Assembly (NCBI RefSeq): GCF_000018945.1
Contig: NC_011978.1
Location: 1,086,729-1,150,728 of the forward strand
Direction: 5' to 3'
DNA: 64,000 bases
Source: Thermotoga neapolitana DSM 4359
GTDB lineage: Bacteria > Thermotogota > Thermotogae > Thermotogales > Thermotogaceae
Made by a program: the position numbers and the translations under genes. The notes beneath the pieces were generated by a model that saw nothing but the letters and a program-made list of their open reading frames with translations, searched no databases and was not told the DNA's origin. Of this stretch, positions 38,804 to 49,289 are shown in pieces (position 1 is the stretch's first letter; each line of letters opens with the position of its first letter).

Positions 38804-40029
38804 GGACACTTCTTTTTCTGATGATGATCACAACGGTGGTCTTTTCAGTGCCCGTTTTTCAGGATTACGATTACTTCATATGGTTTAGAGATACGGGTGA
38901 GTTTTACTCGATAGTAAAGCAACTTCCTCTCTTTGAATTTCTACTTTCGGAAAAAGGAGCTGGTTTTGAGCAGGCAGCGATCAAATGGGTTGAAAACCGT
39001 GCGGATCAACCGGAGAACTTTTTTCAGGCACTATCACAGGAGATCGTTGTCTGTGGAAAAGGCAACCTGGAGGATCTTTTCACCTTCGATATCAACAATC
39101 TTCTTTCTCTACCTTACAGGCTCAAAGAAGGTTTCATCGCCTTCAAAACAGACGTTCCACAAAAAATCGTGGAATCCTTTGCAAAACTGAATGCTGCGGA
39201 ATTTTACGAAAATGATGACCTTTACATCATCGAAAGCGCTACCCCTCTTTACCTGAAAACACTCGGAGAGTATCTTGTGCTTTCAACAAGCAGAAGTTTG
39301 CTCGAAAAAGTACAGGACGAAGAAACGTCTTTTGAAAACGCCCCCCTCGTGGCACACGTGAAGAAACTGGAACTTTTCGGGAAAAAGGGCGAGGCATTTT
39401 TGAGTGCAAAAGCGAGCACTTCTCAGTTCACGATTGAGATCACACAGAGAGCAGAATCGTTTACAGTTTCAGAAGCCGAAGACATCGGTCAGCTGCCTTA
39501 CTCCGGTGACCTCTACGCCTTCTCTGGTGCCCCGGAGATTTCAAGAGAACTTTTGAAAGAGATTTTCAGGGGAAGTGACTTCGAAGAGTTCTACCGAACG
39601 TTCATCGATGGAAGCATCATGCTTGCTTCGTCACTCTATGGAGCTTCTGAACTTGTTCTTTTCGTCCAGGACAAAAGTCTGAAAGACGTAGAGACCGATC
39701 TCATAAGTCGGGGAGCAGAAAGGCTCGGTGAAGAGTGGAGGCTTTCTGTTCAGAACGGTCTTCTTCATTTCTTTGAGTATCGTGGACACCTTGTCGTCTC
39801 TTCTATGAAGAAAACGGAGTTTCTCCAGGCTGTCAACAAAAGGAGACTTTCAAACCATCCCAGTTTCAGATTTCTGGAAAAACAGGTGCCAGAAAACGTG
39901 TTTCTGGAGATGTTCATAGACCTTGATTCTTTCCTGAACAAACTCCTCGGTTTTTCCCCAAATTCCAGTTTGCTTCTGATTGGATACGTGGAGGGTGAAA
40001 CCATAAAGTGCAGATTGGAGGTAATGTGA
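38800..40029 (+). CDS. Predicted exported protein, DUF3352-like
   Basis: A 409-residue protein with a signal peptide or anchor ([18 protein letters not shown]). Segments such as [26 protein letters not shown] (key: HPSFRFLEK) and [14 protein letters not shown] loosely resemble DUF3352-type proteins, but I am not sure. No enzymatic motif is visible. It starts at GTG 38800 overlapping tlyA and ends one base before secA, so it is co-transcribed with them. Confidence 0.65.
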   Translation: MRTLLFLMMITTVVFSVPVFQDYDYFIWFRDTGEFYSIVKQLPLFEFLLSEKGAGFEQAAIKWVENRADQPENFFQALSQEIVVCGKGNLEDLFTFDINNLLSLPYRLKEGFIAFKTDVPQKIVESFAKLNAAEFYENDDLYIIESATPLYLKTLGEYLVLSTSRSLLEKVQDEETSFENAPLVAHVKKLELFGKKGEAFLSAKASTSQFTIEITQRAESFTVSEAEDIGQLPYSGDLYAFSGAPEISRELLKEIFRGSDFEEFYRTFIDGSIMLASSLYGASELVLFVQDKSLKDVETDLISRGAERLGEEWRLSVQNGLLHFFEYRGHLVVSSMKKTEFLQAVNKRRLSNHPSFRFLEKQVPENVFLEMFIDLDSFLNKLLGFSPNSSLLLIGYVEGETIKCRLEVM

Positions 40030-40030
40030 C

Positions 40031-42646
40031 ATGTTGTTTTTTGACAAGAACAAGCGCATTTTGAAAAGGTACTCGAAGATCGTCGAAAAGATCAATCAGC
40101 TGGACCAGAGCATGAGAAAAAAGAGCAACGAAGAGATAGTTTCTCTGTCTTCTGAGTTAAAAGAGAGAGTAAACTCTCTCGAAGATGCAGACAGGAACCT
40201 TGTGGAGGCCTTTGCCCTTGTGAGGGAAGCGGCTCGAAGGACGCTTGGTATGAGACCTTTCGATGTTCAGGTGATGGGAGGAATTGCCCTTCACGAAGGA
40301 AAAGTGGCAGAAATGAAGACGGGAGAGGGGAAGACGCTCGCCGCCACCATGCCCGTGTACCTGAACGCCCTCATAGGAAAGGGTGTACACGTGGTCACCG
40401 TGAACGACTATCTTGCAAGAAGAGACGCCCTGTGGATGGGACCTGTGTACCTGCTTCTAGGGTTGAGAGTTGGGGTGATAAACTCCCTTGGGAAATCCTA
40501 TGAAGTTGTCTGGAAGGACCCTTCACTGGTTGAGAAAGCGATAAAAGAAAACTGGAGCGTGTGGCCACAGGAGTTCGATGGGGAAATTCTAAAGGAAGAG
40601 CAGATGAACAAAGAGGCTCTGAACGCTTTTCAGGTGGAACTCAAAGAGATCTCAAGAAAAGAAGCCTACATGTGTGATGTGACTTACGGTACAAACAACG
40701 AGTTCGGGTTCGACTACCTGAGAGACAACCTCGTTCTGGACTACAACGACAAGGTCCAGAGAGGACACTTCTATGCCATAGTGGACGAGGCTGACAGCGT
40801 GTTGATAGACGAGGCAAGAACTCCCCTGATCATCTCCGGACCATCTAAAGAGAGTCCTTCCACCTACAGAAGATTCGCTCAAATTGCAAAGAAGTTCGTC
40901 AAAGACAAAGATTTCACGATCGATGAAAAGGCGAGAACGGTCATTTTGACCGAAGAGGGTGTGGCAAAGGCAGAAAAGATCATAGGTGTGGACAACCTCT
41001 ATGAACCTGGGAACGTCTCCCTTCTGTACCACCTCATAAACGCCCTGAAAGCGCTACATCTCTTCAAAAAGGACGTCGATTACGTCGTCATGAACGGGGA
41101 AGTCATCATCGTCGATGAATTCACAGGAAGGCTCCTTCCCGGAAGACGCTACAGTGGGGGATTACACCAGGCCATAGAGGCAAAAGAAGGGGTTCCGATA
41201 AAGGAAGAATCCATAACGTACGCCACGATCACCTTCCAGAACTATTTCAGGATGTACGAAAAACTCGCGGGAATGACAGGAACCGCCAAGACGGAGGAAA
41301 ACGAATTTGTTCAGGTTTACGGCATGGAGGTTGTGGTCATTCCAACGCACAGGCCCATGATAAGAAAGGACCACGATGATCTTGTTTTCAGAACACAGAA
41401 GGAAAAATACGAAAAGATCGTGGAGGAGATCGAAAAACGCTATAAAAAAGGTCAGCCAGTTCTTGTGGGTACTACTTCCATAGAAAAGAGCGAACTCCTC
41501 AGTTCCATGCTGAAAAAGAAGGGAATACCTCACCAGGTGCTGAATGCAAAGCACCACGAAAAGGAAGCAGAGATCGTTGCCAAAGCCGGACAGAAGGGCA
41601 TGGTGACCATAGCGACCAACATGGCCGGAAGGGGAACGGATATAAAACTCGGTCCCGGTGTGGCGGAGCTCGGTGGCCTCTGTGTCATTGGAACAGAAAG
41701 GCACGAAAGCAGAAGGATAGACAACCAGCTCAGGGGTCGAGCCGGAAGGCAGGGAGATCCTGGAGAATCAATATTCTTCCTCTCGCTGGAAGACGACCTT
41801 CTGAGGATCTTCGGTGGAGAACAGATAGGAAAGGTGATGAAAATACTCAAGATAGAAGAAGGTCAGCCCATACAGCATCCCATGCTTTCAAAGCTCATAG
41901 AGAACATACAGAAGAAGGTGGAGGGAATAAACTTTTCCATAAGGAAATCCCTCATGGAGATGGACGAAGTCCTGGACAAACAGAGAAGCACCATATACTC
42001 TCTTCGAGATCAGATACTTCTGGAAAAAGACTACGATGAGTACCTGAAACAGATCTTCGAAGACGTTATCGGAACAAGGGTAGAGGAATTTTGCTCCGGC
42101 AAAAACTGGGATCTCGAAGGTCTGAAAAACTCTCTTTCGTTCCTTCCAAGAGATCTCTTCGAATTCGATGGAAGGCGTTTCGAATCGTCCGAAGAGCTCT
42201 ACGAGTATCTTTTCAATAGAATGTGGGAGGAGTATCAGAAAAAGAGACAGGAAATAGGAGAAGAATACAGCAAAGTAATCAGGTTTTTAATGCTTCGAAT
42301 CATCGACGAGCACTGGAGAAGATACCTTGAGGAAGTGGAACACGTCAGGGAAGCGGTTCAGTTGAGGGCGTATGGACAGAAAGATCCTATCGTCGAATTC
42401 AAAAAAGAAACGTACCTTATGTTCGATGAGATGATGAGAAGGATCAACGACACGATAGCCAATTATGTCCTGAGAGTGGTCAAGGTGACGGAAAAGGATG
42501 AAAAAGAAGCGAAAGAGGAACTTGGTAAAATAAGACTTGTACACGAGGAATTCAACCTTGTGAACAGGGCCATGAGAAGGGCCATGGAGAAAGGGAAGAA
42601 AAAAGGTGGTTCACATGGACTTGGTAAAATAAGAGTGAAGAGGTGA
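40031..42646 (+). CDS. secA: Preprotein translocase ATPase SecA
   Basis: Motor ATPase for Sec protein export. Walker A is [14 protein letters not shown] (near residue 100), the DEAD-like box is [20 protein letters not shown] (key: [12 protein letters not shown]), and [29 protein letters not shown] and [19 protein letters not shown] follow. It has 871 residues, the length I recall for T. maritima SecA. The C-terminus is basic (KGKKKGG...RVKR) and lacks the zinc-binding cysteines of E. coli SecA. ATG 40031 is one base after the upstream stop. Confidence 0.97.
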   Translation: MLFFDKNKRILKRYSKIVEKINQLDQSMRKKSNEEIVSLSSELKERVNSLEDADRNLVEAFALVREAARRTLGMRPFDVQVMGGIALHEGKVAEMKTGEGKTLAATMPVYLNALIGKGVHVVTVNDYLARRDALWMGPVYLLLGLRVGVINSLGKSYEVVWKDPSLVEKAIKENWSVWPQEFDGEILKEEQMNKEALNAFQVELKEISRKEAYMCDVTYGTNNEFGFDYLRDNLVLDYNDKVQRGHFYAIVDEADSVLIDEARTPLIISGPSKESPSTYRRFAQIAKKFVKDKDFTIDEKARTVILTEEGVAKAEKIIGVDNLYEPGNVSLLYHLINALKALHLFKKDVDYVVMNGEVIIVDEFTGRLLPGRRYSGGLHQAIEAKEGVPIKEESITYATITFQNYFRMYEKLAGMTGTAKTEENEFVQVYGMEVVVIPTHRPMIRKDHDDLVFRTQKEKYEKIVEEIEKRYKKGQPVLVGTTSIEKSELLSSMLKKKGIPHQVLNAKHHEKEAEIVAKAGQKGMVTIATNMAGRGTDIKLGPGVAELGGLCVIGTERHESRRIDNQLRGRAGRQGDPGESIFFLSLEDDLLRIFGGEQIGKVMKILKIEEGQPIQHPMLSKLIENIQKKVEGINFSIRKSLMEMDEVLDKQRSTIYSLRDQILLEKDYDEYLKQIFEDVIGTRVEEFCSGKNWDLEGLKNSLSFLPRDLFEFDGRRFESSEELYEYLFNRMWEEYQKKRQEIGEEYSKVIRFLMLRIIDEHWRRYLEEVEHVREAVQLRAYGQKDPIVEFKKETYLMFDEMMRRINDTIANYVLRVVKVTEKDEKEAKEELGKIRLVHEEFNLVNRAMRRAMEKGKKKGGSHGLGKIRVKR

Positions 42647-42651
42647 TGAGA

Positions 42652-43756
42652 ATGATCAGTTTTGAGACGAGAACGAAGATAGAGGAACTCGAAAAGAAGT
42701 TCAAAGATGTGCTTTCTATAGTAAACGAGGAGGAAGTCAACAGAGAACTGAAGGAACTCGAAAAGAAACTCTCTGATCCTTCCGTCTGGGACGATCAGAA
42801 AAAGGCCCGTGAGTACACACAGAAACTGAAGAGACTTAAGAACATCTCTGAGGATCTAAAGAGAGTAAGATCTCTCTTTGAAGATCTCGAGGTCGCAATA
42901 GAACTCTCAGAAGAAGATATGGATATGGTGAATCAGGTGGAGGAGATCGTTCAAGATCTGGAAAAGGCTGTGAAGAAGCTTGAACTGGAGATCATCCTGA
43001 ACGGAAAGTATGATCCCAACAACGCCTATCTTTCCGTTCACCCGGGTGCAGGAGGGACCGAGTCTCAGGATTGGGCTCAGATGTTGCTCGAGGATGTACA
43101 TGAGATGGGCAGAAAGGAAGGGCTTTGACGTTGAGATCGTAGAGTATCAGCCCGGTGAAGAAGCGGGTATAAAGGATGCAACGATTTTAATAAAAGGTGA
43201 GTACGCTTACGGATACCTGAAGCATGAGTCCGGTGTTCATCGACTGGTGAGAATATCGCCCTTCGATGCGGCAAGAAGAAGGCACACATCTTTTGCATCG
43301 GTGAACGTGATACCGGAGATAGAAGACGACGTCCATATCGAGATAAAACCAGAAGACCTGAAAATAGAAACCTTCAGAGCGTCTGGACACGGTGGCCAGC
43401 ACGTGAACAAGACGGAGTCCGCTGTGAGAATCACACACATTCCAACGGGAATCGTTGTCACCTGTCAAAACGAAAGATCGCAGCATCAGAACAAACAAAC
43501 AGCGTTGAAGATTTTGAAGGCAAGGCTGTATCAGCTGGAACTGGAAAAGAAGAGAAAGGAAATACAGGAGATCCAGGGAGAGCTGAAGGACATATCCTGG
43601 GGAAACCAGATCAGATCCTATGTCTTTCATCCGTACACGCTGGTAAAAGATCACAGAACGGGTGTGGAGACATCAAACGTCGATGCGGTGATGGACGGTG
43701 ATATCGATATCTTCATAGAAGCAGAGCTCGTTTACTTTGCACGTCATTCATCCTAA
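42652..43756 (+). CDS. prfB: Peptide chain release factor RF2, reading frame broken near 43090
   Basis: Terminates translation at UGA/UAA. The SPF codon-recognition motif ([12 protein letters not shown]) and the GGQ catalytic loop ([13 protein letters not shown]) are present. The first part reads in one frame from ATG 42652 to a TGA at 43126; the rest reads in the +1 frame. Conserved residues switch frame at about 43090 (CTC-G-AGG-ATG), where one extra base separates AQMLL from [12 protein letters not shown]. The zero-frame stop falls in CTTTGAC, the sequence of the classic RF2 programmed frameshift, but it is far from the usual codon ~25 location. It could be an indel, a sequencing error or a relocated recoding site. 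Confidence 0.88.
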
Positions 43757-44731
43757 ACCGTATTTCTTTATCTTGTAGGACAGGGTTTTGTAATTCATGT
43801 TCAGGATTTCACAGGCTTTTTTTCGGTTGCCCTCGCTTTCTTCGAGGGCTTTTTCTATCATCTTTTTTTCCACGAACTCAACGACCGTTTCGACGAACTC
43901 TTTCAGGTCGATACCTTTTGTTCCCTTGAGATCGCTTACAACGCTCTTGACCTGTTCTGCAGGATCTTTCAGTGTGAGGATCTCGTACGTTTTCTCAAGG
44001 AACTCCTGCGTGTTTCCGGGCCAGTGGTAGCTCGTGAGCACCTTGACCAGCCCATCGTCGATTTTGAAGGTCTTTCCTTGAAGCTGGAGGGATCTGAGAA
44101 CCCCGTCCAGCATGTAGGGAATGTCCATTCTTCTTTCCCTCAAAGGAGGAATTACAACGAATGGAATGTCGATCTTCGGTGGAAGGTTCATTCCCAGAAT
44201 CACCTTTTTCCCAGAAAAACTTGGAGGTTGGAAATCTGGTGGTGCGTCGTCTATGAACACTGTGCTTGCTCCTGTGTTTATAGGAAGGTCTTCATGGTAG
44301 GTGAGTGAAAGGTAATTTCCACCCGTCACGAAATCAACGTACGCGTGTCTGTGAATACCCTTCTCGGAAACAAGAGCAAAGACAGGATAAGAGTTGTAGA
44401 ATTTCTGTACCTGAAAGAGCGTCTCCTTTATTTTTGCTCCCTGAAGTTCCGGAGTGTACAGGAGAAGATTGTATTTCGTCCTCAGGGATTCGTAGTCTTT
44501 CTTGCTCACGACGTATTTCAAAGCCAGTTCCAGTTCCCTCAGCGTTTGAACGAACACCGTGTCATCCATTTCAAAGATCTTCTCGCCGAAGATCACATCC
44601 CACTTTTCGGCCAGAACTTTGTCTCTGTAATCCTCACCCTCGTAGAGATCCCAGTCCACATCGTGTGGAATCTTGGTTATCATATCTTTGAAGGCATCGA
44701 CGATGTCTTTTCTCACGAGCACTTTCAGCAC
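43748..44731 (-). CDS. Degenerate NtrC/Fis-type regulator lacking an ATPase core
   Basis: A 327-residue protein resembling a sigma-54 activator that has decayed. It keeps the end of the AAA+ domain ([20 protein letters not shown], then [17 protein letters not shown], compare the usual WPGNVRELEN) and a C-terminal Fis-type helix-turn-helix ([27 protein letters not shown]). It has no Walker A, no GAFTGA loop, and no recognisable receiver domain in the N-terminal 150 residues. It may bind DNA without activating sigma-54 polymerase. The GTG start at 44731 faces away from the phosphodiesterase gene; the 3' end overlaps prfB by nine bases. Confidence 0.8.
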   Translation of the reverse strand: MLKVLVRKDIVDAFKDMITKIPHDVDWDLYEGEDYRDKVLAEKWDVIFGEKIFEMDDTVFVQTLRELELALKYVVSKKDYESLRTKYNLLLYTPELQGAKIKETLFQVQKFYNSYPVFALVSEKGIHRHAYVDFVTGGNYLSLTYHEDLPINTGASTVFIDDAPPDFQPPSFSGKKVILGMNLPPKIDIPFVVIPPLRERRMDIPYMLDGVLRSLQLQGKTFKIDDGLVKVLTSYHWPGNTQEFLEKTYEILTLKDPAEQVKSVVSDLKGTKGIDLKEFVETVVEFVEKKMIEKALEESEGNRKKACEILNMNYKTLSYKIKKYGLG

Positions 44732-44812
44732 TCTCTCATCCCCATCGTGCTATCATTCTTCTGCGAAACCCCGTTTCAAATCTTACCATATGGAAAGGAG
44801 GAACTCGATTCG

Positions 44813-45952
44813 ATGCAGCTGGAAAGACTTGATGAGGGGCTTTTCTATCCACATTATAACGGATACTCCATCGTCAACTTTTCGAACACCATTTTGAGTA
44901 TATTCGGTGAGAAAACGCTTCACAGACCCTTTCCACTTCCCGAAAGATTTCTCGAAAACGTTCGTAAAGTGGTTGTTCTGGTTGTCGATGCTTTGAGTTA
45001 CGATGTGTTCTCGAATACCATACAGGACGATGATGTGCAGGTGTTTCCGTGTTCCTCCGTTTTTCCCACAACCACGGCCGCCGCACTTCCCAGTTTGTAC
45101 TCCGGACTAACCCCCCTGGAACACGGCTTTCTAGGGTACATCCTTTACCTTCGAGAAGTGGGTAGTCCTGTGAACATGATAGAGATGGCTCCTCCGGGTT
45201 TTCCGCGGGAAAGTGTACTCAGAATACATGAGTTTCGATTCACAACGATATTCCAGAGGCTAAAGGTTCGATCTTTCTTTCTTGTTCCCAGGTATCTACT
45301 GGGAACGGGCTTTTCCAGGCTCATGTCTCAGGGAGCAGAGCAGATCGGTTTTTCCAGTTTCGGTGACATGATCGAGAAAACGCTGGAGATACTGGCAAAT
45401 CAGGAAACAGTGCTTGTCTTCGCATACTGGCCCTCACTTGATTCAATAGCACACAAATCGGGTGTTGGAAGGGCCTATTTCAGGGAACTCAAATGGCTCT
45501 ACAGGATCCTGAAGGAAGAACTCATCAGGAGATTGAAATCAGACACCCTCTTTTTCATGGTGAGCGATCATGGACAGATATCAACACCACCGGAGAGGGA
45601 AGTGTGGTGGGACAGTTTTTCTGAGGTGATGAGGTTTCTTGACAGACCTCCTGCCGGTGAGCAGAGGATGATGTATCTTTACACAAAAAGAAAGAAAGCT
45701 CTGGTAGAATATCTTGTGGAAAAGTACGCCGATTTTGCGATCTTCATTGACGCCAGAAGGGCAACGCGTCTCTTTGGGATAGGAAAGAGTCACCCCGAAT
45801 TTTTCCACAGAATCGGTGATTTGATCCTGATAACAAAAGAGAATTTTTCTTTCAACTACAGGTACACGGGAAAAGAAGAGAGTCTTTCCGGAAGGCATGG
45901 AAGTCTCACTCATCAGGAGCTGGTGGTTCCCCTGGTGGTCTATCGGAGGTGA
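44813..45952 (+). CDS. Type I phosphodiesterase / alkaline phosphatase superfamily protein
   Basis: A 379-residue member of the nucleotide pyrophosphatase/phosphodiesterase superfamily. Metal-site and nucleophile motifs: VVVLVDALSYD (metal Asp near residue 62), SSVFPTTTAAALPSLYSG (Thr nucleophile), YWPSLDSIAHKSG (metal Asp and His) and VSDHGQI (Asp-His). A final His lies in SGRHGSLTHQE. No signal peptide is seen. ATG 44813 follows AAAGGAGG at 11 bases. An apparent upstream extension would run through the divergent regulator gene and is rejected. The substrate is unknown. Confidence 0.86.
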   Translation: MQLERLDEGLFYPHYNGYSIVNFSNTILSIFGEKTLHRPFPLPERFLENVRKVVVLVVDALSYDVFSNTIQDDDVQVFPCSSVFPTTTAAALPSLYSGLTPLEHGFLGYILYLREVGSPVNMIEMAPPGFPRESVLRIHEFRFTTIFQRLKVRSFFLVPRYLLGTGFSRLMSQGAEQIGFSSFGDMIEKTLEILANQETVLVFAYWPSLDSIAHKSGVGRAYFRELKWLYRILKEELIRRLKSDTLFFMVSDHGQISTPPEREVWWDSFSEVMRFLDRPPAGEQRMMYLYTKRKKALVEYLVEKYADFAIFIDARRATRLFGIGKSHPEFFHRIGDLILITKENFSFNYRYTGKEESLSGRHGSLTHQELVVPLVVYRR

Positions 45953-46409
45953 TAGGTTCCGTTATCTGAAGAGTCCCACTTGGGGAAAAGTAGATCATCA
46001 GAAGGCAAAGTATCTCATAAAAAAGTTCACAGAGGGGCACAGGTATGAGGTCTTCGTAGGAACGGACAGTGACATCAGAGACGGGGAGGTAGTGTACGCC
46101 ACAGCGATCGTGGTGTATCGACTTGGAAACGGTGCAACCTATTTCTACACCGTATACAAAGATGGAAAGAACAGAGACCTGTACACGAGGATATTCAAAG
46201 AAGCGGAGATGAGCCTGGAGATGGCCAGATTCGTGGAAGAGGTCCTGGAACTGGGAAAACCCGTGGTTCATCTGGATATCGGATACGACGGTCTCACAAA
46301 AGATCTGGTCTCTTCCGTGATAGGCTACGTGAAGGGAATGGGGTATCCCTATCAGGTGAAACCGGATTCCTTTGCCGCAACGAAGATCGCCCATAAACAC
46401 ACCAAGTGA
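45897..46409 (+). CDS. DUF458/YkuK-like RNase H-fold protein, start uncertain
   Basis: A protein of about 150-170 residues resembling the DUF458 (YkuK) family: EVFVGTDSDIRDGEVVYATAIVVYR (key: VGTDSDI), VVHLDIGYDG and AATKIAHKHTK at the end. The acidic residues and fold pattern suggest an RNase H-like fold, but activity is unknown. The only in-frame ATG/GTG/TTG is at 45897, deep inside the phosphodiesterase gene, while a strong GGAGGTGAT Shine-Dalgarno at 45945 has no standard start codon in this frame behind it. Either a non-canonical start or a small indel at the 5' end is possible. Confidence 0.72.
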   Translation: MEVSLIRSWWFPWWSIGGDRFRYLKSPTWGKVDHQKAKYLIKKFTEGHRYEVFVGTDSDIRDGEVVYATAIVVYRLGNGATYFYTVYKDGKNRDLYTRIFKEAEMSLEMARFVEEVLELGKPVVHLDIGYDGLTKDLVSSVIGYVKGMGYPYQVKPDSFAATKIAHKHTK

Positions 46410-46424
46410 GGAGGTTGCCCGTCC

Positions 46425-47465
46425 ATGAGAATCCTGTTGTGTAATCCTGAAAGCAAAGACGAGATATTGAACATTTTGAAAGGCCTCGATGAAGAGTACG
46501 AGATACTCTTTCCACAGGAACAGTTGAAGGATTTTGATATCCTCTACGTGAAGTGGAAAAACTTGCCGCTCAGGAAAAAGGAGGAGGAAGTCCTTTCTGT
46601 TGTTGACGAGAATGTGATAGGGCTTTTCTTCGAGACGATAAAGAACTACCGGGAAAAAGTGGTGGTTACAGACCTCGATGATCTGAAACTTGCTCTCTCT
46701 GAGATAGAACGAACAGGGGATGTATCGCTTCAGACCAGAAGGTTTCTTTTTCTCAAAGCCCTAGCACACTTTATGAATTTCCAGTCGAGGATATTGAAGG
46801 ATCTGTCCGACCTTTTTTTCATAAAAAGATGGGAAGCGTTCGTTCTAGAAAGGGTGGAGGAGGAAGGTTCCGAAGCAATTGTGAAACAGCTTTCTCAGAA
46901 GATACCTGAGGAGAAATCACTGGATATCAGCCTTGTGGTTCATTTCCTCCGGTATCTTCCACACGGTTCGTGCATCCTGGTAAAAGATCGCACCGTTGTG
47001 TACGCCTCTTCGAAGGGAGACCTTCCCAATGTGAGCGGTGGTGTTCTGGGGTACAGGGGAACTTTCTCTGAGGAGAAAAATTATGACTTCGTCGTGGCAG
47101 AAGATTTCGGAGAGGATACAGAAGGAATCAGGTTGAATGAACTCGACACATTCGAAGAGGGAATGGTCCTTCTTGGAACAGCCGGTGTTCTCAGAGAGCC
47201 CGTTCCAACAGACAGCTTCACAGAGGCTCTTTCCATGCATCCTGCCTTTGACTGCTGTGCTGTAACGAAAGATGGCTATCTGGTGGCACACCTTATCGAA
47301 CTCAACAGAAAGAGCATCTTTGAAAAACTGGAACATCTCGACCTTTCTGAAACGTCCGTGGCCTTCAATTTCCCTGTGGAAGAATCTTTGAGGAACCATC
47401 TCAAAGAGAAGGGAGCAGAGAGAATATCCTGGATAGACTCAAGAAGAATCTGGAGAAGGTGCTGA
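46425..47465 (+). CDS. Hypothetical protein, unknown function
   Basis: A 346-residue protein I do not recognise. It starts with MRILLCNPESKDEILNIL, is rich in Glu, Lys and Leu, has no signal peptide and no membrane segments, and lacks an obvious catalytic motif. The second half (GGVLGYRGTFSEEKN, SMHPAFDCCAVTKDGYLVAHLIELN) looks like an alpha/beta domain. ATG 46425 has a strong GAGGAGG Shine-Dalgarno and the stop overlaps the ComF-like gene by seven bases. Confidence 0.7.
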   Translation: MRILLCNPESKDEILNILKGLDEEYEILFPQEQLKDFDILYVKWKNLPLRKKEEEVLSVVDENVIGLFFETIKNYREKVVVTDLDDLKLALSEIERTGDVSLQTRRFLFLKALAHFMNFQSRILKDLSDLFFIKRWEAFVLERVEEEGSEAIVKQLSQKIPEEKSLDISLVVHFLRYLPHGSCILVKDRTVVYASSKGDLPNVSGGVLGYRGTFSEEKNYDFVVAEDFGEDTEGIRLNELDTFEEGMVLLGTAGVLREPVPTDSFTEALSMHPAFDCCAVTKDGYLVAHLIELNRKSIFEKLEHLDLSETSVAFNFPVEESLRNHLKEKGAERISWIDSRRIWRRC

Positions 47466-48064
47466 ACTTCCTCTACGTGAACACGTGTCTTCTTTGCGGA
47501 AGGGAAATTTCTCCGTTTTCTCCTCTCTGTGAAGAGTGTACAACAGAGATCGTAAGAAGAGGACCCTCTTTCTACCATGAGTGTCACAGAAACTACGAAG
47601 TTTTTGCCTATTCCACCTACACCGATAAACTGGAAGAGGTCATAAAGCTTTACAAGTACCACCACGAAACTTTGCTTTCGGACTTTCTTGCAGAACTTTT
47701 CCTCAGACTTTACAGTTACTTTCAGAGGAAGGCAGATGCTGTCACCCGGGTGCCGTCTTCTCTCAGCTCACTCGAAGAAAGAGGTTTTGACCACATGGAG
47801 TTGTTAGCAAAGAAGTTCGCAAAGAAACTCACCATCCCTTCCGTAAAAATCCTCGAAAACGTTTCGGAAGGAAGACAGGTGGACAGAGAAAAGGAGGAAA
47901 GAAAGAAACTGGGAAGGTTCGTGTGTCAGAAACCCCCACCCCGCAGGGTCATTTTGCTGGATGATGTGATGACAACGGGAACGAGTGTGAAAGATTGCAC
48001 TCAAACACTCCTCAGAAGCGGAGCAGAAAGTGTTTTTGTGTACGTTCTGGCAAAGGCTAGATGA
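47459..48064 (+). CDS. ComF-like phosphoribosyltransferase-domain protein
   Basis: A 201-residue ComF family protein. An N-terminal zinc finger (CLLCGREISPFSPLCEEC, key: CLLC and CEEC) precedes a type I phosphoribosyltransferase fold with the PRPP-binding loop VILLDDVMTTGTSV near residue 165. ComF proteins are linked to DNA uptake; members of this genus are reported to be naturally transformable, so that role is plausible. GTG 47459 is used. The 3' end overlaps the convergent glycerate kinase by eight bases. Confidence 0.85.
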   Translation: MLNFLYVNTCLLCGREISPFSPLCEECTTEIVRRGPSFYHECHRNYEVFAYSTYTDKLEEVIKLYKYHHETLLSDFLAELFLRLYSYFQRKADAVTRVPSSLSSLEERGFDHMELLAKKFAKKLTIPSVKILENVSEGRQVDREKEERKKLGRFVCQKPPPRRVILLDDVMTTGTSVKDCTQTLLRSGAESVFVYVLAKAR

Positions 48065-49289
48065 CAAGGCCGATGATCAGATCGTTGACGTTCGTTCCCG
48101 TGGGTCCCGTTTTGAGAAGGGCACCTGCTTTTTTCAGTGCGTTGTAGGAATCGTTGTTTTCAAGATATTCAACAGGATCTTCTCCCATCTCTTTCAGAAT
48201 CTTTGCCGTTCTTCCATCCACGATGCCACCTGCTGCGTCCGTGGGACCGTCTGTTCCATCCGTTCCAACGGAGCACAGAACAACCCCTTCTACTCCTTCC
48301 AGGGCTATCGCCGCCGAGAGGGCAAGTTCCTGATTTCTTCCTCCAAGGCCATTTCCTTTTACATGTACCACCGTCTCTCCACCGAAGATCACAGCGGCTG
48401 GTTTCTCCAGGGGTCTATCTCTGAACTTGATCTCTTTCATGATGCTTGCGATGAATCTACCTGCTTCTTTTGCCTCACAATCCAGTGTGGTTGTCAGTAT
48501 TTCACTGTTGAAGCCTTTTTCTGTGGCTATCTTCTTTGCTGCCTCACACACTTTCTGAACGTTTCCCAGTACATGGATCTCCACGTTCGACAGGTGCTTT
48601 GGAGTTTCTTTTAAAAGGGCTTTCTTCACCTCATTGCTCACGCTGATTCTGTACCTTTCCAGGATCCTGATGGCCTCTTCCGAAGTTGATGCATCTGGGG
48701 AGGTGGGGCCGGAGGCCACGACGTCGATCCTGTCACCCAGTACGTCGGAAAGAACGAGTGTAACAACTCTTGCAGGGAATATCTTCTCTGCGAACCTTCC
48801 CCCTTTTACCTGTGAAAGGTGCTTCCTCACTGTGTTTATCTCTTCGATATTTGCGCCGCTCTTCAGCAATGAATCGGTTATCTTCTGCAGTTCTTCAAGG
48901 GATACACCCTCCATGGGCAGTTCGAACAAGGCAGATCCTCCACCGGACAGAAGAAAAAGGACAGTATCTTTCTCATTCAATTCCTCGACTATTTCCATAA
49001 CCCTTCGAGTTGCTCTCATGGTGTTTTCATCAGGAATGGGGTGTCCCGCCTCGTATATCTCGAAATCATCTATGGGACCTTCGCTGTGTCCGTACTTTGT
49101 GATAACGATCCCTTTTCTTATCTTTCCGTTCAGGACATCGAAGGCAGCCTTTGCCATTCTCCATGCTGCCTTTCCAACCGATACGAGGAAGACGTCCTGA
49201 AGGTTCAGATCCTTTAATGTGTCCTTCACTGCTCTGTCCGGTAGCACAGACTCTATGGAGTTTTTCACTATCTCAATTGCTGTTTTCAT
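48057..49289 (-). CDS. Glycerate 2-kinase (GckA/MOFRL family)
   Basis: Phosphorylates glycerate to 2-phosphoglycerate, linking serine or hexuronate breakdown to glycolysis. Motifs: VGKAAWRMAKAA near residue 40, LLSGGGSALFELP, VRKHLSQVKGGRFA, and the C-terminal MOFRL domain GGRNQELALSAAIAL and GTDGTDGPTDAAGG. It has 410 residues. ATG 49289 overlaps the stop of the nitroreductase gene (TAATG); a longer in-frame extension upstream runs through that gene and is rejected. Confidence 0.92.
   Translation of the reverse strand: MKTAIEIVKNSIESVLPDRAVKDTLKDLNLQDVFLVSVGKAAWRMAKAAFDVLNGKIRKGIVITKYGHSEGPIDDFEIYEAGHPIPDENTMRATRRVMEIVEELNEKDTVLFLLSGGGSALFELPMEGVSLEELQKITDSLLKSGANIEEINTVRKHLSQVKGGRFAEKIFPARVVTLVLSDVLGDRIDVVASGPTSPDASTSEEAIRILERYRISVSNEVKKALLKETPKHLSNVEIHVLGNVQKVCEAAKKIATEKGFNSEILTTTLDCEAKEAGRFIASIMKEIKFRDRPLEKPAAVIFGGETVVHVKGNGLGGRNQELALSAAIALEGVEGVVLCSVGTDGTDGPTDAAGGIVDGRTAKILKEMGEDPVEYLENNDSYNALKKAGALLKTGPTGTNVNDLIIGLVI

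Noticed and set aside
43118..43130. Standard RF2 programmed frameshift
   Set aside because: CTTTGAC is present, but conserved residues show the frame change happens about 36 bases earlier, and the site is not at the usual early codon. Kept as an open alternative, not as the main call.
44345..44812. Long N-terminal extension of the phosphodiesterase gene
   Set aside because: It is antisense to the well-supported regulator gene and lacks a family match; ATG 44813 with AAAGGAGG fits the domain start.
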